Both the position numbers and the translations under genes were made by a program. DNA of 64,000 nucleotides. It comes from CAVORB01 sp963736235 (GTDB lineage: Bacteria > Pseudomonadota > Gammaproteobacteria > Chromatiales > Chromatiaceae). The stretch spans positions 310,001-374,000 of the forward strand of contig CAVTOR010000005.1 in the NCBI GenBank assembly GCA_963736235.1. The letters run 5' to 3'. The notes under the pieces are model-generated. The model saw only the letters and a program-made list of their open reading frames with translations. It was not told where the DNA came from and did not search any database. Shown piece by piece: positions 43,541 through 51,461 of the stretch. Position 1 is the stretch's first letter, and every line of letters begins with the position of its first letter.

Positions 43541-44164
43541 TCTGCGTCGTGCCGGCTCTCGCCTGTGTGACTCGGCTCGACATCAGGGCGGACCTGGAAG
43601 GCGGTCGTTTTTCGTCGCGAAAGGGGATGGCGAAACAGCCGGTACTGGTCGTCAAGCGGGTCTCGACCGACTTCGCCAATTGCAACGACAAAGAGAGTTC
43701 GATCGTGCTGCCCACCTAGTCCGGTGCCAGGGAGAGGACGAGAGTTGCGAGGCACTGGCGGATTCTGACCCTGTGATGGAAATGAGAGCCATCTGGGAAC
43801 GGGGCGTCTCCGATACGCTTGCCAACTCGTCTGTCCCGAGGCTGAAGATGCCGGCGAACAGCGGCGCGGGGGCGCCCGCAGGCGCAGTAGGGAGCCCAGG
43901 CCACCGGGCGTTTCACCGCGGCCGAGCCTATCGGGAGACATATCCGCATGCGCGGCTGGCGGTTGGGATGCCGCCAAATCCACCAATCTGGCTTTGCCTG
44001 GACTGGCCACCTGTTCCAGTGCTCGATGGAGCCTTACTGAGATCCCCGCGATTTCCTCCAACGGATTCTGCGCCGGTCGACAAGCCTTCGGCCGGGTCCG
44101 GTGCCTCGATCCAGGCCGAACCCGAGGCCTGGAGCAGCTGAGATCCAAAAAATTCTTTTCGGGT
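43541..44164. other. Intergenic stretch upstream of cytochrome B
   Basis: I find no supported intact gene. A plus-strand frame ending at 43719 (RADLEGGRFSSRKGMAKQPV, LVVKRVSTDFANCND) looks protein-like but has no start or recognised family; it may be more gene debris. Confidence 0.35.
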
Positions 44165-44181
44165 CTTAAGGATTTCTTAAG
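44165..44181 (+). promoter_or_regulatory. PmrA/QseB-type operator upstream of cytochrome B
   Basis: CTTAAG-GATTT-CTTAAG has the same half-sites and 11-base period as the box before cytochrome A. TTTAAC at 44191-44196 may be the -10 element. It is 167 bases before the ATG. Confidence 0.7.
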
Positions 44182-44347
44182 CTTCCCTCGTTTAACCTCC
44201 TACCGGCGGATAGCTGCCCGGAATCTCCGGGAATAATCGGGCGGATCTGGGGCATCGCAGGCCGTTCAAATCTCGGGCGCGACGCATCGGGGCCCTCGTC
44301 TTGCCGGCTCCGAAGATCAAATAATCAGAACGTTCGGGAGTGAAATC

Positions 44348-47300
44348 ATGAGAACACGCAGCTGTAGACGGCGATCGATAGCGGTTGCCGCCGCAAATGC
44401 TGGGCTGTTGGCGATTTTCTGGGGTGGGCCGGCGGTCGCCGACGTGACAATCGACAGTGCCTCGTGGGATGGCCGCGTGCTGACCGTTAGGGGCAGCGGT
44501 GAAAATCGCGACACCGTGACCCTTATCAACGCAAACGATCCCAACCAGGTGCTTGGCACCCGCAGCATCGGCCGCAAAGGTTTGTGGAGGATCCGCGATT
44601 GGCGACCCAATCCCGTTCCCTGCGCAGTCGCCGCATCGGCTCAGGGCCAAGAGCCCGTGATCCGGGAGGTGCAGAACGCCCCGGGTAACTGCGCCCAGCA
44701 AGTGCTTGAGGCGGGCGGCTGCAGCATCGCGGTCGATCCGATCTCGCGCGACTTCGGCGACGTGAACCTTGGTAGCAGCGAGACGCGCAGCACGACGGTG
44801 ACGAACACGGGCACCGCCGCCTGCGCGCTGAGCGTGGCCCGCACCGGCACGACCGAGTTCGCCCTCGTGACCTCCGCCAATGTCGATGTACCCGTTGGCG
44901 GCACCGCTACCGTCAGGGCACGTTACACGCCCGTTGACGTCGGTCGAGATGACGGTAACCTGATCATCAGCGGCAGTGGTAGCAATGGTGCCATCACCGC
45001 CCACTATGTGTTTTTGGCCGGCACTGGCGTGCAGCAGCAAGTGCAGTGCGAGCCGGCGAACCTGAACCGGTCGATCAACTCCACCGCCGAGTCCGGATGC
45101 CCGGACGCCACGATTGCGCAGCAGCCGATCGTTGCGAACAACAGCTACAGCGTGCTGGCGATCAACGATCTCGGCATGCACTGCGGCGACCTGGACACCC
45201 GCGTCTCCAGCATCCTGCCGCCGTTCCAGGTGCTCCTGGCGCAGGTCATCCAGAAGGGTGCCGAGCCGACGTTGAATCCCGCCGGCGTGGACGTCTACTA
45301 CTCCGCGGCCGCCAACCCCAACGACCCGATCCTGGCCAGCGGCGTGTTCGATGGCGTCATGGCCAACGGTGACACCTTCAAGACCAACTTCTGGGACTTC
45401 CCGGTTCCCGCCGGCACCTATGACGCCTTCTATCCGGCCTTCAACCCGTTCAACCCGGCCCAGACCCTGACGCCGCTTGCCGGCCCTCCGTTCAACGTCT
45501 CGCCCGACGTCGGTCTGCCCGTGCCCAACGTCGAGGACCTGTACATCGGCCACGACGGCCAGGTGAACAGCGGGGATGAGAGCCTCACCGCCGTGCTGCA
45601 TGCCATGCCCGGCATCGCTGGTCCGTACACGGTCAACGATCCCAAGCTGGCCCAGGAGCACTACGTAGACAAGCCGTTCTTCGTCAACTTCCCGTTCGGC
45701 TATGTGGCCGAAGACGTCAACTGGTACGAGGGCGCGGGCGTGCCGTTCGCCGCCTTCGACGACAACGGCCGCGAGAACGCCTACCCGCTGGTGCGGGTGC
45801 AGGCCAAGCAAGGCAACATCACCCTGGCGACGGTCGACACCGTGCTGCCGATCTCCGGCGAGGCGAGCTGCGCCAACTGTCACGCCGATCCGGCCGACGT
45901 GCAGAACAGCCGGACCAGTGATCCGACCGAAGCGCTAGCCGCTGCCGGCCTGCCGGTGGCCATGAGCATGGACGATCCGGACCCCAGCCTGCCCAACCGG
46001 GTCAGCGTGGAGTACGCGGCGGACATCAACGTGCTGCGCCTGCACGACCTCAAGCACGGTGCGAATTACGTAAGCACCGCCTGCGACGCACCGGGCCAAG
46101 ACTGCACGGTCACCGCCCCGGCACCCTGCGATATCAACGCCAACGGCGGCAACGGCGACGCCAACTGCCTGACCAACCAGGCACTGGTGCAGGACAAGCC
46201 GGTGGTCTGTCAGGTGTGTCACTACACCCCGGCGCTGGATCTGGCGCAGCTCGGTCCGCTGGCCGGTCCCGAAGGCACCATTGCCAACGGCCGTAACCAG
46301 CTGGCGCAGTCGAGCAACTCCAACGTGATGCACAGCCACCACGGCGGCCTCGGCAACCTGTTCCCGCCGATGCCGGCGCCGAACCAGCTGGCCAACGGCA
46401 CCATCACCAACCAGGATGAGCGTCTGGCGGTGCTGGAGGAGACCTGCTACCAGTGCCACCCGGGCACCAACGTGCAGTGTCTGCGCGGCGCCATGTTCAA
46501 CGGCGGCATGCTGTGCAACGACTGCCACGGCGACATGGAGCAGGTGGGCAATGACTTCTCGGCGGGCGTCTCGCCGACGAATCCCGGGGCCTTCGTGCTG
46601 GATCAGGGCAACTTCTACGACCACACCAGCGCTCAGCCCCGGGTGCCCTGGGCCAACGAGCCGGGTTGCGGCTCCTGCCACACCGGCACGGCGACCGACA
46701 ACCTGGCCGGGCAGGTCAACAGCATCGTCAACACGCGGGATATCGACGGCAACGTGGACGGCATCCGTCTGCGCCAGGCCTACCGCACCGGCGATGCCAA
46801 GGCCACGCCCATCGTGCCGACCAACAAGCGGTTCGCCGAGCCGGCGGTGCCCGCCAGCTTCAACGGCTTCGACAACCCGGGTGCGGGCAATCCGCAGCTC
46901 TATCGGGTCAGCACCGGCCACGGCGGGGTGATGTGCGAGGGCTGTCACGGGGCGACCCATGCGGAGTGGCCCAACGGCAACCCGAACGCCAACGACAACA
47001 TCGCGGCGGGTCAGCTGCAGGGCCATGTCGGCGCCATCATCGAGTGCGGCACCTGCCACACCAACGTCAACAGCCTGAGCCCCGACGGTTCGAGCAGCAG
47101 CCTGCGGGGACCGCACGGACTGCACGCGGTGGGCGATACCAACTTCGCCCGTGGCCGTCACAAGGAGGAACCGCAACTCGAACGAGTGTCGGGCGTGCCA
47201 CGGTCAGAACGGCCAGGGCACGGTGCTCTCGCGCATGGCCACCGACCGGGTACTGGAGTGCAAGGAGGACACCGCGTTCTGCCCGAACGGCAACAGCGTG

Positions 47301-47357
47301 CTGTTCCCCAAGGGACACGCGGTCGGCTGCGTCGAGTGTCACGATAACGAGCTGTAA
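44348..47357 (+). CDS. Multiheme cytochrome B with Ig-like and ASH domains, one frameshift
   Basis: A signal peptide (ending AVAD) leads to the same Ig-like domain as cytochrome A (GSGENRDTVTLINANDPNQV). A choice-of-anchor ASH domain follows (SRDFGDVNLGSSETRSTTVT), then an LGMHC module (LAINDLGMHCGDLDTRVSSI, LPPFQVLLAQV). Heme sites are CANCH, CQVCH, CYQCH, CNDCH, CGSCH, CEGCH and CGTCH. The frame is then broken near 47166: removing one G continues the protein as ENRNSNECRACHGQNGQ and ends VGCVECHDNEL at 47357, adding two heme sites, nine in total. The restored length is about 1002 residues. It is predicted exported; the partner is unknown. Confidence 0.88.
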
Positions 47358-47372
47358 CGGCAGGGCGACCCG

Positions 47373-47392
47373 GGGCGGCAGGGAAGCCGCCC
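47373..47392 (+). terminator. Hairpin after cytochrome B
   Basis: GGGCGGC pairs with GCCGCCC around a 6-base loop 16 bases after the stop. No T-run follows directly; GCGAGA/TCTCGC forms another stem about 30 bases on. Weak terminator at best. Confidence 0.4.
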
Positions 47393-47661
47393 ATCCAACA
47401 CTTCGGCCCCGCCGGGCGACCGCGAGAGGCTTTTTCTCGCTTGTTCCCCCCTTCCTTTTCCAGGTATGGTTCTTACCCCCAACGCGAGCGGGGAGATCGT
47501 CGCGCGGTCGCCACCAGGCGTCGTGCATACCCAGGGTTCGGCGCGCGATAACAGGTGCGAGCGCGCCAGACCGGATCTCACCGCAGTCGTCAGGGCCTGA
47601 TCGGGTCGCGTTCGTTGGCGCCGATCCAAGTGACTCAGCACCGGGAGAGTGTTCCGCGGAC

Positions 47662-48330
47662 ATGCGCGTACTGATCGTCGAGGATGACCCCCAGCTGGGG
47701 CCCGGCCTCAAGACCGGGCTCGCTCAGGACGGTTACGCCGCCGACTGGGTTCAGAGTGCCGAGGCGGCCGAACATGCACTGAACGTCGAGCATTTCGACC
47801 TGATGGTCCTCGACATCGGGCTTCCCGGGCGCAACGGGCTCTTGCTGCTGCGCGATCTTCGCCGCGACGGCATTGCCTTGCCGGTGTTGATCCTCACCGC
47901 CCGGGACACGGTCGCGGACCGGGTTCTAGGCCTGGACGTGGGCGCGGACGACTACCTCGTCAAGCCCTTCGATCTCGATGAGCTCAGCGCCCGCATCCGC
48001 GCCCTCGTGCGCCGCACCCAGGGTAGCTCGCTGGCCTTCCTGAAGGCCGGAGACCTCGAGCTGGATGCGGCCCGGCGCCGGGTGACTCTTGGGGGCGAGC
48101 CGCTGGTCGTCTCGCCCAAGGAGTACGCGCTGCTAGAGGCCCTGATGCGCAGTCCCGACGGCGTCGTGGAGCGCGCCAAGCTGCAGTCCACCGCTTACGC
48201 CTGGGAGGAGGACGTCGAAAGTAACGCGCTGGAGGTCCACATCCACAACCTGCGCCGCAAGCTGGGCAAGGATCGCATCGTCACCGTGCGCGGGGTAGGC
48301 TACCAGCTGGTCTCGGCTCCCGGCGAATGA
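47662..48330 (+). CDS. QseB/PmrA/TctD-type OmpR-family response regulator
   Basis: The 222-residue regulator has a receiver with MRVLIVEDDPQLGPGLKTGL, phospho-acceptor Asp in FDLMVLDIGLPGRNG, VLILTARD and DDYLVKPFDLDEL. A winged-helix output follows with RRVTLGGEPLVVSPKEYALL, then AWEEDVESNALEVHIHNLRR and KLGKDRIVTVRGVGYQLV, the recognition segment. Sequence pattern (ALLEALMR, SNALEVHIHNLRRKLG) is that of the QseB/PmrA/TctD branch, whose operators are CTTAA-type direct repeats. Such repeats precede the flanking cytochromes A and B, and a variant precedes C. The stop overlaps the kinase start by 4 bases. Confidence 0.93.
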   Translation: MRVLIVEDDPQLGPGLKTGLAQDGYAADWVQSAEAAEHALNVEHFDLMVLDIGLPGRNGLLLLRDLRRDGIALPVLILTARDTVADRVLGLDVGADDYLVKPFDLDELSARIRALVRRTQGSSLAFLKAGDLELDAARRRVTLGGEPLVVSPKEYALLEALMRSPDGVVERAKLQSTAYAWEEDVESNALEVHIHNLRRKLGKDRIVTVRGVGYQLVSAPGE

Positions 48331-49684
48331 GCTCGATCCGCAACCGCCTGCTGATCCTGCTCCTCGGGTTGTGGACGACCGTTTGGTTCGCCGTCGCCCT
48401 GATCACCCTCGACCGCTCCGGTCACGAGGTCGTCGGAGCTGTTGGATGCGCAGCTCGTTCAGACGGCGCAGGTGCTGCTGCAGATCACTCTGGCCGGCAA
48501 CCTGCCGGATCTGACCAGCGTTCCCCAGGTGCTGTCGCCGGTCGGGCACACGTACGAATCCAAGATCAGCTTCCAGCTGTGGCGCGACGGTCAGCTGATC
48601 AGCGCCTTCGGCGGTGCGCCAGAGGCCGCACTGGCCCAATTGCCGGGATTTTCCGATCAGGAGATCACGGAGACCCAATGGCGGGTGTTCGGGCTCCCGA
48701 CCGGGCAGCTCAACGAGATCCTGTTCGTCGGCCAGAGCTACGACATCCGGCATGAGCTGATCCGGTTTCTGACCATCCACGCCCTTGCAGCCCATCCTCT
48801 GGTCCCTGCCGCTGACGGTACTGCTGATCTGGCTTGCCGTGTCCGACGGCATGCGCCCCCTGCAGCGTCTGGCCCGGGACATCGGCCGCCGGTCCGCAGA
48901 ACGCCTGTCGCCGGTGGACGAGGGCACCGTGCCCGCCGAGGTGCGGCCGCTCACCAATGCCCTCAATGGCCTGCTGGAGAAGCTCAAGCAGGCGCTGGCG
49001 ACAGAGCGGCGCTTCGCCGCGGATGCCTCCCATGAGCTGCGCACGCCCCTGGCGGTGATTCGCACCCACGCCCAGATCGCGCAGCGAAGCAAGGACACGG
49101 AGGAGCGCGCGCAGGCCCTGTCCCAGCTCATCCAGGGCGTCGACCGCGCGACCTACCTGGTCAGTCAGCTGTTGACGCTCGCGCGTCTGGAGCCTGACGC
49201 AGCGGAAGTCGAGCGCGGGAACTGGTCGCTCCTGGAAACCGTGTCGCAGGTGGTGGAGGACAAGCAGCCGGCGGCGCTCGCGAAGTCCATCAGGCTCGAC
49301 CTGGTGCGGCTCGACAATGATCCCTGCGTCGTGTCCGTGCATCCGTCGATGCTGAGCATGGTGGTGCGTAACCTGGTCGACAATGCGATCAAGTACACCC
49401 CCGAGGGCGGCACGGTGAGGGTCGAGGTCGGGGCCGGCCGGGATCAGGTCATCATGAGCGTGGCCGACTCCGGCCCCGGGATTCCCGACGAGGAGAAGGA
49501 GCGGATCTTCGAGCGCTTCTACCGCCTCGTCGGGCCGAACCAACCGGGGTCGGGTCTGGGTCTCTCCATCGTGCAGCGCATCTGCGAGCTGCACGCCGCT
49601 ACGATTCGGCTGGTTGACGGCGAGGGAGGGCGCGGCCTGACCGCGGTTGTGATGTTCCCGGCGCCGGCGGCCGAGGGCAGGTGA
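48327..49684 (+). CDS. QseC/TctE-type sensor histidine kinase, two frameshifts
   Basis: Frame 1 gives TM1 (LLILLLGLWTTVWFAVALIT) and DRSGHEVV. One extra G near 48434 shifts to frame 2: ELLDAQLVQTAQVLLQ and the periplasmic sensor. One extra T near 48786 shifts to frame 3: LQPILWSLPLTVLLIWLAVS (TM2), HAMP-like RPLQRLARDIGRR, phospho-His in ADASHELRTPLAVIRTHAQI, N box MVVRNLVDNAIKYTP, ADSGPGIPDEEK and GSGLGLSIVQRI. Removing the two bases yields 451 residues with no other defect. ATGA overlap with the regulator shows one transcript. It probably senses an envelope or metal signal. Confidence 0.85.
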
Positions 49685-49725
49685 GTTCTCCTCGCCCCGC
49701 TCGGGGAGCGCGGTTTCCCTACTGA

Positions 49726-49780
49726 GACGCTGTTTATTGGCCATCCTGGCCAAAATCAGCATGCCACCCTAGAAGCGTGG
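49726..49780. repeat. Dispersed repeat R1
   Basis: It begins GACGCTG and holds the palindrome TTGGCCA-TCC-TGGCCAA and AATCAGCA. Related copies lie at 49849-49902 and 51026-51079. It is REP-like and intergenic. Confidence 0.6.
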
Positions 49781-49824
49781 TTCTTGGGTGGCTTCATGTT
49801 CAAACGCTTACGCGCTTGAACATG
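49737..49824. repeat. Three-hairpin cluster after the kinase gene
   Basis: The stems follow in line: TTGGCCA/TGGCCAA (49737-49753), GCCACCC/GGGTGGC (49763-49792), and CATGTTCAA/TTGAACATG around ACGCTTACGCG (49795-49824). The last matches the third stem of the cluster at 11999-12077 in both arms and loop core. Confidence 0.65.
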
Positions 49825-49848
49825 GCGTCACATCCCTGTGCCGCGGGG

Positions 49849-49902
49849 GACGCTGATTGCTGTTCGTTCTGACCAGAATCAGCTTCACATCCATGAGCCA
49901 CG
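49849..49902. repeat. Dispersed repeat R2
   Basis: It starts GACGCTGATT and ends CACATCCATGAGCCACGGG. The inner TTCTG-ACC-AGAA palindrome corresponds to TTGGCCA..TGGCCAA of R1. Its closest relative is R3 at 51026. Confidence 0.55.
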
Positions 49903-49971
49903 GGAAGCGCTGGATTCGTCGGCTTCCGAACGACTACAGGCTTGCCCTTTTTCAGAGAGGAGACTCGATGC

Positions 49972-50385
49972 ATGGCCAATCAGCAAGCTGACCGCGGCCA
50001 GACCGCGGATTCGGGTGGAACCTGCCTCTGGGCAGCTCTGGCGTTGGTTTTCCTATCGGTTGGCGCAGGGATCGCCGCGGCCCAGAGCGGCGTGCATCAG
50101 CCCCCCGATCTCGGCGGCTTCCTGCTGATCGGCGAGGAGGACGCGGATGGCGACGGCGACGGCGTGAACGAGACCCATGTCATACGCTACCGCAACCCCG
50201 CCGGCGACAGCATCTTCAGCATGACGACCAACGGCCGCCTGTGGGCGTGGAGCCTGGAGTCCGGCACCGAAGGGGACACGGACCCGGTCCGCAACTACGT
50301 GCTGCGCGACAGCGACTGCGATGGCTCCTTCGACGAGCTCTACGGTCTGAGCGACGAGTTTCACTTGCCCGACTGCCTGAAGTAG
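49972..50385 (+). CDS. Exported protein with acidic repeats, unknown
   Basis: The precursor is about 137 residues from ATG 49972. The signal sequence is LWAALALVFLSVGAGIAAAQ. The mature part contains EEDADGDGDGVNETHVIRY and RDSDCDGSFDELYG, Asp-rich segments resembling calcium loops of dockerin/thrombospondin-3 type, plus a paired Cys (SDCDG and LPDCLK). I recognise no family. It lies between the two-component system and cytochrome C and may belong to the same regulon. Confidence 0.7.
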   Translation: MANQQADRGQTADSGGTCLWAALALVFLSVGAGIAAAQSGVHQPPDLGGFLLIGEEDADGDGDGVNETHVIRYRNPAGDSIFSMTTNGRLWAWSLESGTEGDTDPVRNYVLRDSDCDGSFDELYGLSDEFHLPDCLK

Positions 50386-50438
50386 CCAAGCCGCCTTCGC
50401 GGGCCGGGCCGGCACGATCCACCGTTCTGGAGGAGAAG

Positions 50439-50928
50439 ATGAACAGAATCCTTGACCACCGTTTCCGCCATGCTCATTTCTTCCGCCGCCGCCGCGGACG
50501 AGTACCTCTACCTCTACGTCAGCGCCAAGGACGCGGATGGGAGCTCCGTCAGGCACAGGCTCGAGTGCACGGACGCCAAGTGCAAGGCGGAGCTCGCGGG
50601 CGAGGCGCGTACCCTCGAGCTATCGGACGAGCAACGGGGAGAGCTCATCGGCGCCCTGCAGGCCGAGACTAGGCAATTCGTCCTCGGAGACGATGCCGCC
50701 GCGGACGAGGATCTGGTGAAGCTCAAAATGAGGTACGAGACACGACGGCAGAGACTGGCCATCGAGCGGCGCATTCCGGCGGGCAACCCGGACGCGGTGA
50801 CTCCGCAGATGCGCGACGTCCTCAAGGCTTACCTCGAGCTGGATCTGGCGGACTTCGTGTCCGCGGAGCCGGAAGCAGGCGCCGACCAGGGCGCTGGCTC
50901 GACGCCAAAGGATCAGGGCAAGCTCTGA
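50439..50928 (+). CDS. Exported protein of unknown function, frameshift in signal peptide
   Basis: GGAGGAGAAG precedes ATG 50439. The first codons read MNRIL; removing one T near 50450 continues as TTVSAMLISSAAAADEYLYL, a perfect signal peptide with A-x-A cleavage. The mature protein has a Cys pair (LECTDAKCKAELAG) and a helical, charged C-terminus ending GSTPKDQGKL, 162 residues in total. Without the correction translation would need an internal start at ATG 50470 (MLISSAAAADEYLYL), which has no ribosome site. Unknown family. Confidence 0.65.
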
Positions 50929-51025
50929 TTTACCGGCGGTCACCCCGGGCGCACGGAGGTGCCGTTCCCCAATTCGTTCGGGACGGGGACGATCCGCCTG
51001 TTACGGACGTCGCGTTCATGAAGTA

Positions 51026-51079
51026 GACGCTGATCGTTGGCGTCCTGGCCAGACTCAGCACACATCCATGCACCACGGG
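51026..51079. repeat. Dispersed repeat R3
   Basis: It starts GACGCTGATC and ends CACATCCATGCACCACGGG. It matches R2 over most of its length and carries the GTCCTGGCCAGACTCAGCA part of R1. Confidence 0.55.
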
Positions 51080-51227
51080 CGGCCCCGAGGCGATCGGGGT
51101 TCTCACGAGCCCGCGCCCGTTTTCCGCGGCTGCCGAGCGCCTGCGTCCGCTTGCGCGGAGAGAGATTGACGCAAGGCTCGCCCGCGTATCGAGGCTCCTG
51201 GAGGAATCTCCTTTTCTGCTCGTTTTA

Positions 51228-51241
51228 TTGACATAGATCAA
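51228..51241 (+). promoter_or_regulatory. FNR/CRP-family site upstream of cytochrome C
   Basis: TTGAC-ATAG-ATCAA matches the FNR consensus TTGAT-N4-ATCAA at nine of ten positions. It lies 26 bases before the CTTAGG/CTTAAG element. Confidence 0.6.
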
Positions 51242-51266
51242 TAAACGTCGTCGATCTGTCCCCTTC

Positions 51267-51282
51267 CTTAGGGCCTCTTAAG
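51267..51282 (+). promoter_or_regulatory. Variant PmrA/QseB-type box upstream of cytochrome C
   Basis: CTTAGG-GCCT-CTTAAG resembles the boxes before cytochromes A and B, but one half-site has a substitution and the spacer is 4 rather than 5 bases. A missing base in the consensus would explain the spacer. Confidence 0.5.
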
Positions 51283-51461
51283 GCAGATGTCATTGACTTC
51301 TTCTAGGTTTCCCCTCCAGGAAGACCCCAGGCCTGAGGTTCCGTCGATGTTCGACGCCTCAATCTGGCCGGGCAGCTGGCAGGAAGCCGCCGTGCCCCGC
51401 ATGCGGGGCAACATAAGAAATCTAAGCAGACGCCTTCTACAAGGGGGCGGAGGAAGGTTCC

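Larger units (their letters stand above)
50929..51461. other. Regulatory region upstream of cytochrome C
   Basis: It is 533 bases without a gene. It contains repeat R3 (51026-51079), an FNR-like site (51228-51241) and a degenerate CTTAAG repeat (51267-51282). Confidence 0.6.
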
